From Enterovibrio baiacu (lineage in GTDB: Bacteria > Pseudomonadota > Gammaproteobacteria > Enterobacterales > Vibrionaceae), in the NCBI RefSeq assembly GCF_004120195.1, contig NZ_SCHN01000015.1, forward strand, positions 62,001 to 126,000: 64,000 nt of DNA, written 5' to 3'. A program made the translations under genes and the position numbers. Below, one piece after another: positions 1 through 7,861 of this stretch. Under the pieces are notes generated by a model. It saw only the letters and a list, made by a program, of their open reading frames with translations. It searched no databases and was not told the origin of the DNA. Within the stretch, counting starts at the first letter, position 1. Each line of letters opens with the position of its first letter.

Positions 1-1541
1 GTACGGAACGCTTTGCTTAACGCGGGTAAGCTGATACCTGCGTGATACCAACGCGTGCTCGATTCGCCAGAAGGCAACCAACGCGCCGCAAAACCCGAGA
101 CCAACAACATGGAAACCATGTAAGAGCCAATCAGAGAGAAACTCACGGTGATCGCAATGGCACCGACAAATTCCCCCGCCGGCCCGGGCATCAAGAAGAT
201 CGGGGCGAACGCGAGGATGGTTGTTAGCGTCGAGCCGAGCAACGGCAGCCACAAATGACGAATGGCGCGCATCGCAGCATCGAGCCGTTTCACGCCTTGC
301 TGGCGGTAATGCTGAATGGTGTCGACCATCACAATGGCGTTATCCACCATGATGCCGAGGGAAACGATCAAACCCGTCACCGACATTTGGTGAATCGGAA
401 GGCCTGTAAAGCTCATCATGCCAAGCGTAAAGGCCGCTGCAATGGGCAATGACAAGGCCACGAGCAGCGCAGAGCGCATCCCCAAGGTGACAAACAACAC
501 GACCAACACCAAGCCGAAACCCATGGCGAGGCTGTCCATCAGATCGGACAGTCGAGATTCTGTATAACGGTTTTGCGCAAAGATTGGCGTTAAGACAATG
601 TTGTCTGGCAGTTCTGCGCGGAATGCGTCGAGCATTCTATCGGCGGATGCTGTCCAGCGATCAACGCGGATATCACTTTGCATACGCGCGGAGATGAGTA
701 CCGACGGTTTGCCATCAATCAGCGCAATTTGTTCGGAAGGCGAGGCAGCTGCGCGTGTCACGGTCGCGATGTCTTCCAAGCGCACTAAGAAGCCGCTGTT
801 ATCAATCGCCACAGGAACCTGTTTGATGCGATCCACTGAGTCGAGAGCGCCAGCCACTTCGAGCTGAAAACGGTTGTCTTTGCTGTGCAATTCCCCCGCA
901 GAATTTTTTGCATCCGCGCCTGAAATCGCATTGGACAGGGAAAGTGCAGACTTTCCTAATGCGCTGGATGCAGCCACGTCGAGCGTCACCAGAATTTCTT
1001 CGTCGGGCACGCCGTGTGTATCAACAAATTCAGTACTGCCAAGGTTTCGCCAGCGTTTTGCTAGTTCTTTGGCATAGCGACCGAGGATCAGGGGATCGAC
1101 TTGGGAATCCCCTTGCCACTGAAGGGCGGTGATATAGGTAAAGGCGTTGGAGTGGTCATTGTCGAAGTTTGGTTCAAAAGCGCCTTCTGGTAGCAATGGT
1201 ACTGCGTCCCCGAGTTTGTCTCTGACTTTCGACCAAACGGTTTCTGTGTCGGTGAGTTCGTCATTAAGCTCAATCGTGACGACAGAAATACCGGGTTTTG
1301 AGGAGGATTCAATCAGTTTGATTTCATCCAAGGTGCGCAATGAGATTTCGAGTTGTTCACTGACAAGGGCTTCTACGCGTTCAGCACTCGCGCCGGGGTA
1401 GGCGGTGGTAATGGTTGCCCATCGGTTGATTAACGCCGGATCTTCCGCGCGAGGAAGGGTAGAAAGCGCGGAGAAACCTGACACCAGCAGTAGCACGGTG
1501 AACAACACCAATAGGCGCGTATTTGTAAGCAGTTTTTCCAT
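1..1541 (-). CDS. RND family efflux transporter permease (3' end outside window)
   Basis: Inner-membrane proton-driven pump of the AcrB/HAE-RND family, expected to export drugs, detergents or bile-type compounds with a periplasmic adaptor and an outer-membrane channel. The reading frame stays open from the ATG at 1541 to the window edge, about 513 codons of a family usually near 1,020 to 1,050 residues, so only the N-terminal half is here. It begins MEKLLTNTRLLVLF, the first membrane helix, followed by the PRAEDPALINRWATI stretch that marks this family, then the periplasmic porter region and the membrane helices around LPIHQMSVTGLIVSLGIMVD. A GGAG lies 9 bases before the ATG, inside the end of the adaptor gene. 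Only 6 bases separate the adaptor stop from this start, so the two form one operon. No outer-membrane channel gene is seen. Substrate unknown. Confidence 0.93.
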   Translation of the reverse strand, partial: MEKLLTNTRLLVLFTVLLLVSGFSALSTLPRAEDPALINRWATITTAYPGASAERVEALVSEQLEISLRTLDEIKLIESSSKPGISVVTIELNDELTDTETVWSKVRDKLGDAVPLLPEGAFEPNFDNDHSNAFTYITALQWQGDSQVDPLILGRYAKELAKRWRNLGSTEFVDTHGVPDEEILVTLDVAASSALGKSALSLSNAISGADAKNSAGELHSKDNRFQLEVAGALDSVDRIKQVPVAIDNSGFLVRLEDIATVTRAAASPSEQIALIDGKPSVLISARMQSDIRVDRWTASADRMLDAFRAELPDNIVLTPIFAQNRYTESRLSDLMDSLAMGFGLVLVVLFVTLGMRSALLVALSLPIAAAFTLGMMSFTGLPIHQMSVTGLIVSLGIMVDNAIVMVDTIQHYRQQGVKRLDAAMRAIRHLWLPLLGSTLTTILAFAPIFLMPGPAGEFVGAIAITVSFSLIGSYMVSMLLVSGFAARWLPSGESSTRWYHAGISLPALSKAFR

Positions 1542-1547
1542 GTGCTT

Positions 1548-2639
1548 TTACTCCGCAGCCAGCTTCACACGTTGCCCTGACACGATGCGATGAATGCCGT
1601 CAGACACGACTTTTTCGCCGTCTTTCACTGCGCCGGACACATACGCTTTATCGCTGTCAGCATGGAGAACTTGCACAGAGCGGCGTGCGATTTGATAAAC
1701 GCCGTCTTCGTTGGGAACAGCGGCGTAGACATTCCACGTACCGCGAAGTCCATCTGTTAGGCCTGTTAACGGCACCCAAAATCCTTCGCCGGGGTTTTGG
1801 GTTTCAAATTGAAGGTAAGCGAGCTGACCATTTATGACGTCCGCTTCGTCGGAGAGCAGATAGCGCAGCATCACAGTGCGTGAACGCATGTCGATGACCG
1901 CGCCAGGGTTGAGCAACGTGACGTCATACAGCGAATCACCAATGCGAACCTGCGGACGTTCGCGTTGGCTGAGTTCGAGGAGCTGTTTCACTGGAACGCC
2001 AATGTGCGCTTCTTTTTGCGTGTCTGCTAGCAAGGTAAGGGTAGGCGCGCCTACATTCACCACATCGCCATGAGAGACAAAACGTTCGCTGATCAGGCCG
2101 CTATATGGCGCGTAGATGGTCGATTTTTCTTTGCGAAGTTGGGTTGAAGAGAGTGATGCTTGAAGTTGGCGCACGTTCGCCCGTAAGGCGTCGCGTTGAC
2201 TGATCAGCGAGTCGATTTCTGAGTCGGCGCTGAATCCCTTTTTCTTGAGCTGACGTTGGCGTTGGAGATTCGTTTGAGTGAGTTCGAGTTGCGCGTCGAG
2301 TTGCTCTAATTGCGCCGCTAGCTGCTGTGCTTCTGTGTCGAGCAGTTGTGTGTCTAAGCTGATTAATGCTGCGCCTTTTTCTACTCGGTCGCCAACATCT
2401 ACGAGAAGTTCATTGACCTTGCCACCAAGCTCAAAACCTAAATTGGCGTTCTGTCCAGCTTGAACCGTGCCCACATATTCCCGATCAACCGCGTAGGTGG
2501 GTGCCATGTTTACTGTCATGACATTGACCGTTGGTGCGGCATCAGGCAAAGCGTCAACCTTGCTTTCTGCTTGCGAGTTACACGCTGACAAGAACAGGGT
2601 TGAAAGTAACATAATGAACAGAGGGTAGCGTCTTTCCAT
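1548..2639 (-). CDS. RND efflux periplasmic adaptor (membrane fusion lipoprotein)
   Basis: Periplasmic adaptor of the HlyD/AcrA family (363 aa) that bridges the RND pump and an outer-membrane channel. The N-terminus MERRYPLFIMLLSTLFLSAC is a lipoprotein signal with lipobox LSAC at about residues 17-20. Then come a split lipoyl domain (VQAGQNANLGFELGGKVNEL near 58 and SGLISERFVSHGDVV near 180), a coiled-coil hairpin rich in Gln and Leu at about 105-170, and the beta-barrel and membrane-proximal domains. It is the first gene of the pump operon and is divergent from a TetR gene. The 136-base gap carries two palindromes likely to be the operators. The usual third component, an outer-membrane channel, is not encoded next to it. 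Confidence 0.93.
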   Translation of the reverse strand: MERRYPLFIMLLSTLFLSACNSQAESKVDALPDAAPTVNVMTVNMAPTYAVDREYVGTVQAGQNANLGFELGGKVNELLVDVGDRVEKGAALISLDTQLLDTEAQQLAAQLEQLDAQLELTQTNLQRQRQLKKKGFSADSEIDSLISQRDALRANVRQLQASLSSTQLRKEKSTIYAPYSGLISERFVSHGDVVNVGAPTLTLLADTQKEAHIGVPVKQLLELSQRERPQVRIGDSLYDVTLLNPGAVIDMRSRTVMLRYLLSDEADVINGQLAYLQFETQNPGEGFWVPLTGLTDGLRGTWNVYAAVPNEDGVYQIARRSVQVLHADSDKAYVSGAVKDGEKVVSDGIHRIVSGQRVKLAAE

Positions 2640-2669
2640 GGCGAAGTTCTCGTTGTCCGATTAACATAT

Positions 2670-2688
2670 GGACTAGACTGTCCAGTCC
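2670..2688. promoter_or_regulatory. palindromic operator 1, RND pump/TetR intergenic region
   Basis: A 19-base near-perfect palindrome, GGACTAGACTGTCCAGTCC, 31 bases upstream of the adaptor ATG. It shares the 15-base core ACTAGACTGTCCAGT with the second palindrome. Use as a TetR binding site for the pump promoter is inferred from symmetry and position. Confidence 0.75.
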
Positions 2689-2708
2689 AATATGTATAAA
2701 AAGTAGTG

Positions 2709-2737
2709 GAATCAAACTAGACTGTCCAGTTTGATTC
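2709..2737. promoter_or_regulatory. palindromic operator 2, RND pump/TetR intergenic region
   Basis: A 29-base palindrome, imperfect only around its centre. The outer arm is GAATCAAACT and the core ACTAGACTGTCCAGT is identical to operator 1. The two centres are 44 bases apart, about four helical turns, so two repressor dimers could sit on the same face. It lies 38 bases before the tetR start, which fits autoregulation. Confidence 0.77.
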
Positions 2738-2775
2738 GTTCTATATTTGTTACAAGATTTACACGGAGATAGCGC

Positions 2776-3411
2776 ATGAGCGTGCAGGGTACTGATCGAA
2801 AAGAGCAAAAGCGTCAGCAGATCTTAAAAGCGGCTTCTGAACTTTTCTGCCAACAGGGATATGGCATATCAATGGATGCAATTGCTCAACAAGCGAATGT
2901 GTCTAAGCAAACTGTGTATGCGCATTTCAGCAATAAAGATCAACTCTTTGAAACCTGCATCATCGAGAAGTGTAAAAACTCGGGATTGGACTGGGATTTG
3001 GAACAAGATGATCGTCCACCGCACGTGGTGTTACGTGAATACGGTTGGCTGTTTCAATCTATGTTACTGGGACGAGAAGCCCGAAGTACGTTTCAAAACA
3101 CGGTGCGACAATCAGATTCGCATCCTGAGCTTGCCAAGATTTTTCTCGAACAAGGCCCGAAGCGAAACGTGTCTCAACTTGGCCGTTACTTGCAAAAGTT
3201 GGTTACGCAAGGGGACATGCCGTTTTGCGACGATGTCGAATCCGCCGCAATGCAAATGTTGCTGATGCTGCACGGTCGCCCTGTGTATTGGGGATTTTTT
3301 GGGTTTGATGCGGATGAAGATGAAGTCACACGTCGTGCCTACATTGATCGTAGCATTGACGTGTTCCTGAGAGGCTATGGTTACGCGGAAGCAAAGTTTA
3401 ACGGCGCGTGA
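2776..3411 (+). CDS. TetR/AcrR family transcriptional regulator
   Basis: TetR family DNA-binding protein (211 aa). The N-terminal helix-turn-helix at about residues 10-55 reads QILKAASELFCQQGYGISMD followed by IAQQANVSKQTVYAHFSNK, the standard TetR HTH. The C-terminal half is the variable ligand-binding and dimer domain and resembles the AefR/AcrR-type C-terminus. It is divergent from an RND adaptor/pump operon, the usual arrangement for a local repressor whose ligand is a pump substrate. Two palindromes with an identical core lie in the shared 136-base gap. The ATG is preceded by ACACGGAGATAGCGC, giving a GGAG ribosome site. The ligand cannot be read from sequence. Confidence 0.92.
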   Translation: MSVQGTDRKEQKRQQILKAASELFCQQGYGISMDAIAQQANVSKQTVYAHFSNKDQLFETCIIEKCKNSGLDWDLEQDDRPPHVVLREYGWLFQSMLLGREARSTFQNTVRQSDSHPELAKIFLEQGPKRNVSQLGRYLQKLVTQGDMPFCDDVESAAMQMLLMLHGRPVYWGFFGFDADEDEVTRRAYIDRSIDVFLRGYGYAEAKFNGA

Positions 3412-3487
3412 TGTCGCGCCGCCTCAATCCTTTTTTAACGCTTTTTGATTTCCAATAATTACTCAGCACCATTCGTTACTGAGCTCA

Positions 3488-5020
3488 CTAATTACTCACC
3501 ACGAGAGATTTGTATTCATCGAACGCAAATTGGTCAGTCATGCCACTGACATAGTCCTGCAGTAAACGGCAGCGTAAATAGAACTCCCAAAGTGCGCTGT
3601 TTTCGATGCTGGTGTTCATTGGAATGCCGCTTTTGTTTTCTTTGTCGCTATCGCGCTCGTTCAATGCCACTTCATAAGCGCCAACGTGTTTGCGTGACAG
3701 CTTGTTAAACAAGCGCTTCTCCACAGGGTAGCTTCTGCTGCCTCCGCCATTAACGATATCGCTGAATGCGTCTTGAGAAAGCTCAAGCAACGGACGGTAT
3801 TCTGTGAGTAACCCGCCAATGATCTTATACCCTTGAAGCTCCAAGGTTTCGACTTCCGGATCGTTAAACACATGTTTGAGGGCGACTTGTTTAAAGGTTT
3901 TCGCCAGTGCGTGGAATTGGCTGTTGTCTTCAATCAGTGCGCGGTTGAAATCGCCGTGATACACCTGTTCTAGGTTGTCGATAAATTGCTTAGAAGCATG
4001 CGCCACCAAAGGGTGAACCATTTCGACACGCAGCTTAATGAAGAATTTGTGGGTTTTGCTGATCTCATCTTGTGACGCATCTTTAAACACCTCCTGAAGA
4101 AGCGCCTCAAACGTTTTGTCTTTTTTGATGGGACGGTTTGCGGGTTCGAGTTCTTTAAAGGTGTCGGATAAATGCTTCGTGAGGGTTTCGAGAGAGAGAA
4201 TCCGTTTTTCAACCGCGTCTTCAAGATCTGCCAGGCAGTATGAAATGTCATCAGCCGCTTCCATGATGTAGCTGAGCGGATGGCGGCAATACGGTGCCAT
4301 GTCCAACGCTGCCATCATGGCCTCAACATACGGTTTTTCCGTGACGTAATACCCGACCTTTTTCGTGAGGTAGTTTTTATCTTTCGGCACTTGCTCGGCG
4401 GATTCGGTTGCGGGGCGCGTGTATTTCAATACTGACGCGGCTTGGCTGTAGGTGAGGTTAAAACGGTGAAGCGATTGCACGAGGCGAATGGCCTGCGCAT
4501 TGCCATCAAAATGACAGAGTTCATGGTGAATGGGGGCGAGTTCATCCTCCGAGCATACTTGAGCCAGCGCTTTCATAGGAGCAAGTGTCGTCAGGTTCTG
4601 GGTAAACCAACGGTTAATGGCATCTTCGCCGCTATGACCAAATGGCGGGTTACCCATGTCATGCATCAAGCAGGAGATTTCTACTAAGGATTCCACCGCG
4701 CGTTCAAGGCCGTCTAAACCGTATGCGGATTTTTGCTGTGCTGTCAGGCGATCAAAGATGGTTTGAACAATGAAGCGGCCGACTTGTTGAACTTCCAACG
4801 AGTGAGTGAGGCGACTTCGAACCGCTGAGTTTCGCTCAAGGGGGAAAACCTGCGTTTTTTGCTGCAAGCGACGGATCGGTGCGGAGTTGATGATTCGACC
4901 GCGATCGCTTTCTAACGCGCGCTGCAAATCTCGTCCATAGGGAAGAGGGCGCTCAAGGCTGATTTTCTTTTTGAAGTCGATAAGATGGGAACCTTGAGGG
5001 CGATGATCTGCCTGTGTCAT
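3488..5020 (-). CDS. dgt: deoxyguanosine triphosphate triphosphohydrolase (dGTPase)
   Basis: HD-superfamily dNTP triphosphohydrolase that cleaves dGTP to deoxyguanosine and tripolyphosphate, affecting dNTP pools and phage or plasmid replication. The 510-residue length matches the long enterobacterial Dgt class (about 505). The N-terminal RRLQQKTQVFPLERNSAVRSR is followed by a conserved THSLEVQQVGR, and the HD metal motif CLMHDMGNPPFGHSGEDAIN lies near residue 120. The later YIMEAADDISYCLADLEDAV segment supplies the distal Asp of the metal site. The ATG is preceded by AAGGA 8 to 9 bases upstream. It is monocistronic and convergent with tetR. A copy of the TATACCCAAACAA element lies just upstream of its start. 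Confidence 0.95.
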   Translation of the reverse strand: MTQADHRPQGSHLIDFKKKISLERPLPYGRDLQRALESDRGRIINSAPIRRLQQKTQVFPLERNSAVRSRLTHSLEVQQVGRFIVQTIFDRLTAQQKSAYGLDGLERAVESLVEISCLMHDMGNPPFGHSGEDAINRWFTQNLTTLAPMKALAQVCSEDELAPIHHELCHFDGNAQAIRLVQSLHRFNLTYSQAASVLKYTRPATESAEQVPKDKNYLTKKVGYYVTEKPYVEAMMAALDMAPYCRHPLSYIMEAADDISYCLADLEDAVEKRILSLETLTKHLSDTFKELEPANRPIKKDKTFEALLQEVFKDASQDEISKTHKFFIKLRVEMVHPLVAHASKQFIDNLEQVYHGDFNRALIEDNSQFHALAKTFKQVALKHVFNDPEVETLELQGYKIIGGLLTEYRPLLELSQDAFSDIVNGGGSRSYPVEKRLFNKLSRKHVGAYEVALNERDSDKENKSGIPMNTSIENSALWEFYLRCRLLQDYVSGMTDQFAFDEYKSLVVSN

Positions 5021-5054
5021 GCATGCTTCCTTGAATGAAAACGTGTTTTTAACG

Positions 5055-5114
5055 TATACCCAAACAACGTGAAGATGCCGGATTCAGCGAGCCTCTGCAG
5101 CTTGTTTGGGTATA
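5055..5114. repeat. short TATACCCAAACAA inverted-repeat element (copy A)
   Basis: A 60-base hairpin-like element bounded by TATACCCAAACAA and CTTGTTTGGGTATA. Its inner arm CGTGAAGATGC matches the terminal repeat of the 266-base MITE at 54647-54912, so it looks like an internally deleted member. It lies 35 bases upstream of dgt. Confidence 0.8.
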
Positions 5115-5249
5115 TATTCATTACCTTAGCGCTGCGTTGAAAAATTGTACACTGGTTCGACGTAGATATGCGTTATTCGCATGTTGTAGCGGCATGAATA
5201 AAAAAGGAAAAAGGGAGAACCGAAGGGAATCATCTAAGGCATTGAACGA

Positions 5250-5307
5250 CAGAAAAAAGAGAGCAAAGCGCAATGCGTTAGGCAATCATTGGATGATGCG
5301 CTTTGCT
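5250..5307 (-). terminator. rho-independent terminator of the small peptide gene
   Basis: An 11-base inverted repeat (AGCAAAGCGCA with TGCGCTTTGCT) separated by 24 bases. On the minus strand it is followed by CTCTTTTTTCTG. It sits 64 bases after the stop of the 37-residue peptide and supports a minus-strand transcript there. The long loop makes it a weaker terminator than others in the window. Confidence 0.55.
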
Positions 5308-5370
5308 GTGGAGAAGTGTCCACAAGAAGGCGTTGATTAACGTTGAATGGAGGGCGAGCCCTGAAGGCCG

Positions 5371-5484
5371 TTAGCCGATGACGCCCATGGCGATCGCGAT
5401 GCTGCCTGCAGCGCCGATACCTGCGCCAATCGTGAATATGGTGAGTCCTAATAGACTTTGTTGCTTTCGTTTTGAGTGAGTCAT
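5371..5484 (-). CDS. 37-residue glycine-zipper membrane peptide
   Basis: A tiny ORF of 37 codons. The ATG has GAGGAT 7 to 9 bases upstream. The predicted product has a short basic head (MTHSKRKQQ) and then one hydrophobic helix with glycine-zipper spacing, GLTIFTIGAGIGAAGS followed by IAIAMGVIG. It stands alone between dgt and the VOC gene, on the minus strand, with a hairpin and T-run downstream. Such a layout fits a small inner-membrane protein, a type I toxin-like peptide or a leaderless bacteriocin-like peptide, but nothing in the sequence decides between them and no family is recognised. Support for being a gene is the ribosome site, the clean membrane-helix pattern and the terminator. 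Confidence 0.6.
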   Translation of the reverse strand: MTHSKRKQQSLLGLTIFTIGAGIGAAGSIAIAMGVIG

Positions 5485-5685
5485 TATGTCATCCTCATTC
5501 TTGGCGGTGATGCCAATTCCTTGTCTCTATCAAATACAAAAGGCAAGTACAGTGCCAACTTGGTAACGCATTGAAAATATGTGCATTCAATGTGCTGACC
5601 GCGATCTCTTCCCTAGACAGACCGTATGAAGTTGGCGAAAATTACCAAGAGTTGGTGAAAAATTTATGCGCAATGAGGAGAAAAC

Positions 5686-6084
5686 ATGTCTGTCGTATCG
5701 GGTGTTCACCATGTGGCGCTGATTGTAAGTGATTATGAGGAATCAAAACGCTTCTATACCGAAGTGATGGGTTTTTCGGTGTTGGCGGAACATTACCGCG
5801 AAGAACGTGACTCCTGGAAACTGGACGTCGCCTTAGCGGATGGGAAGCAATTAGAGATATTTTCATTCCCTAACAGCCCTGAGCGACCGTCTTATCCCGA
5901 AGCGAGAGGATTAAGGCACCTTGCCTTTGTGACCGAGAATATTGATGCTTCGGTGCACGCGCTTGAAGGGCATGGTGTGAGCGTTGAAGCCATTCGTGTT
6001 GACCCTTACACCGGCGCGCGCTTTACCTTTTTTAATGACCCTGATGGGTTACCGCTTGAACTCTATGAGCTTGCTTCTCTGTAA
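5686..6084 (+). CDS. VOC family protein, YaeR/GloA2-like
   Basis: Vicinal-oxygen-chelate fold protein (132 aa) of the YaeR type, related to glyoxalase I and dioxygenases. It starts SGVHHVALIVSDYEESKRFY, giving the first metal His in the beta-alpha-beta-beta-beta module. RGLRHLAFVTENID carries the second metal His at about residue 80, and FTFFNDPDGLPLELYE near 112 the Glu ligand. The full-length single VOC domain and intact metal ligands suggest an active metal-binding enzyme. The substrate of YaeR-type proteins is not firmly known. GAGGAGAAAAC precedes the ATG, a strong ribosome site. It is monocistronic and ends in a large bulged hairpin at 6083. Confidence 0.9.
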   Translation: MSVVSGVHHVALIVSDYEESKRFYTEVMGFSVLAEHYREERDSWKLDVALADGKQLEIFSFPNSPERPSYPEARGLRHLAFVTENIDASVHALEGHGVSVEAIRVDPYTGARFTFFNDPDGLPLELYELASL

Positions 6085-6135
6085 ACACCGTAAAGACGCT
6101 GGGCTGACGCGCGTCTGAATACGGTGTTTATTTTC
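6083..6135 (+). terminator. rho-independent terminator after the VOC gene
   Basis: Outer stem AAACACCGTA/TACGGTGTTT with an inner AGACGC/GCGTCT stem, followed by ATTTTC. It overlaps the VOC gene stop codon by two bases. Confidence 0.7.
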
Positions 6136-6232
6136 AAACGACCGTTTAATTTCTATCTGTCTCACTTTTGTTTCACCATGGCGTTATGCGTCTGACTTAA
6201 TATGGCGATTCAGTATGAAGATAGGTGTAAAA

Positions 6233-6559
6233 ATGACTGACATTCGCCGTTGGAAACGTTTCCGACTCAATCCAAGAGTGAAAGGCCAACTTTACTGGGC
6301 CCACAAATACTTGCCGCGCGTGAGTATTGCGATCACTGACGTCTCTGAAAAAGGGATTGGGTTCATCTCTGAATGGAAACTGGAAGAGGGGGAATGTGAG
6401 CTTAAAATTACGTCACTCCCAACGCTACACGTCACGATAAAACACAAAGCAACCATTAAGCGTGGCGGGCGTACTTGGTATCGCTACGGTTTATCACTGC
6501 GCAGGAAACTGCATTCTGTTCAAATGTGGCACCTGAAAGACGCGAAGAAGGCTGCCTAA
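6233..6559 (+). CDS. PilZ domain protein (probable c-di-GMP receptor)
   Basis: Small single-domain protein (108 aa). It has the PilZ c-di-GMP signature: an arginine-rich N-terminal motif DIRRWKRFRL (RxxxR spacing) and, after one strand, ITDVSEKGIGF, the D-x-S-x-x-G motif. PilZ proteins bind c-di-GMP and relay it to motility, surface attachment or secretion. The start at 6233 is chosen because ATAGGTG lies at a usable distance; an upstream in-frame ATG at 6215 has no ribosome site. The EIIC-EAL fusion 1.3 kb downstream would degrade the same messenger, so this is a loosely c-di-GMP-related neighbourhood, though the genes are not co-transcribed. Confidence 0.85.
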   Translation: MTDIRRWKRFRLNPRVKGQLYWAHKYLPRVSIAITDVSEKGIGFISEWKLEEGECELKITSLPTLHVTIKHKATIKRGGRTWYRYGLSLRRKLHSVQMWHLKDAKKAA

Positions 6560-6704
6560 CTCGCACAGCTAGAACGCGCCAACACTTCTCCCCCAGCACG
6601 TTTTGTTTCCATTCCCCTTGGCTGAAAGCACCCTTGTTACTGCCCTCAGTGACGCGTCGTTTATAACCAGCACTTTGTTGCTTACCTTTCGTTACCCCTG
6701 CTGA

Positions 6705-7271
6705 CTAACGATAAAGCTGACCTCCGACTCGGATGGTCTCTGGCACTGTCGTAATATTGGTGTTTCGCATGTAGATATTGCCGCCCACTTTCAGATCGGG
6801 CGGGAGCTGTTCCACCTTTGTATTGGTGAGAAACAAATTGCCTTCAACGTTGAGCCGTCTTGGAAGGGCGCGGATGGGGGTGTCCACCAAGCTGAGGTCG
6901 CCTTTCACGGTTAACCCAGCGGGAAGCGCGGTAAGTTTGGAGCCTGTGAGGTTGATGTACCCACCAACGTCAATTTTTGGGAGGGTGGTGAGTTTAGAGT
7001 GCGCAGCGTTCAAATGACCCGTGATAGCGAGCGTTTTCGGTAAGCGAATGATCTCACTGCCTTCTATGTCTAGAAAACCCTTCACTATATAGTTTTCTGG
7101 CAACTCGTTGATGTTCGAGTTACGCAGTCTGAGGTTGCCATAGGAATCCACATAGCCGTGAAGTTTTAGGGTATCGACGAAGGTGGGTTTGGTTTTGCTT
7201 ATGGCGTCAGTCGACAGAAAAACGCTCAATAAAAGTAGAAAAAATCCCCAGGTACGCAAATCAAAGACCAC
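6705..7271 (-). CDS. secreted protein with 20-residue leucine-rich-type repeats
   Basis: Predicted exported protein (188 aa). The N-terminal hydrophobic stretch GFFLLLLSVFLSTDAISK looks like a signal peptide. The mature part is made of about seven tandem repeats near 20 residues long, each of the pattern LPxxLxVxGxLxLxxTxI, for example ALPAGLTVKGDLSLVDTPIR and ALPRRLNVEGNLFLTNTKVE. This is expected to form a leucine-rich-repeat or beta-solenoid ladder. The only visible start is GTG at 7271 without a ribosome site, so the real start is uncertain; a TTG four codons later is also possible. The last repeat stops right at GGQLYR, so it may be trimmed. Function unknown; binding to a surface or partner is only a guess. 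Confidence 0.75.
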   Translation of the reverse strand: MVFDLRTWGFFLLLLSVFLSTDAISKTKPTFVDTLKLHGYVDSYGNLRLRNSNINELPENYIVKGFLDIEGSEIIRLPKTLAITGHLNAAHSKLTTLPKIDVGGYINLTGSKLTALPAGLTVKGDLSLVDTPIRALPRRLNVEGNLFLTNTKVEQLPPDLKVGGNIYMRNTNITTVPETIRVGGQLYR

Positions 7272-7861
7272 TTATATAATTAATTATTAGATCTATAATT
7301 TAGCAGAAAACGGCGCGTGTTTTTTAGTTAATTACCATGATAAATAATGGACGTTTTATCATCACGCTCTCAATTAGAGAAAGTGCAGGTAAACGTTTGC
7401 GTGAAATTAACATCTGTTAACAACTAAAAATATTCCATTCATAAATATAGGAATAATGTTTTTGGAATGTTGTTGCTTAGTGTGTGTTCAATGTTTGCTC
7501 AACGACAGATTTGTATCCCCCCCTTGTGTTTGCTTTGTGTTAGCCCTTATAGGCTGTGGTTTCAACGTGGTATAGCGCATAAAATCGAGCTGGGTTTGTA
7601 GCACGTTTAAAAGGCGAATTTCGTGATATTAATCTCAAATTGAGAGTCTCGAGATATGTAATTTCACATTACATTCATTGAATAAATGGGAGCGAAAGAA
7701 AATCTCGATTGAAACAATGCTGCCTGTTGCTTTCATTATGCGAGGCACTACAATACCCCCCGCTTGAGACAAAAGCGCATATTAAATTTATTTTGTTCGC
7801 CTTTATATTTTTGCGAATTTTTTTGGCTGGGAGAGATCCTGGCGCTTTATAAGTGAACGTC
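7272..7861. other. long AT-rich intergenic region before the EIIC-EAL gene
   Basis: About 590 bases between two divergent genes with no convincing ORF. I looked for a c-di-GMP riboswitch consensus upstream of the EAL gene and did not find one. The only candidate site is a CRP-like half-palindrome at 7622-7637. The length leaves room for distal regulation or a small RNA, but nothing specific is visible. Confidence 0.6.
7622..7637. promoter_or_regulatory. candidate CRP site upstream of EIIC-EAL gene
   Basis: CGTGA-TATTAA-TCTCA matches the TGTGA-N6-TCACA CRP consensus at 8 of 10 positions, with T/A-rich flanks. CRP control would suit a gene with a PTS sugar-permease domain. It lies 225 bases upstream of the start, far for direct activation. 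Confidence 0.3.

Noticed and set aside
3403-3436. Terminator after the first tetR gene
   Set aside because: GGCGCG/CGCGCC hairpin is present but the T-run is ten bases away, so it is not a convincing terminator.
5137-5340. 67-codon plus-strand open frame starting at TTG
   Set aside because: No ribosome site, very basic low-complexity product, and it runs through a hairpin that fits as the terminator of the minus-strand peptide gene.
7272-7852. Possible c-di-GMP riboswitch upstream of the EIIC-EAL gene
   Set aside because: The typical conserved GEMM core was not found on either strand.
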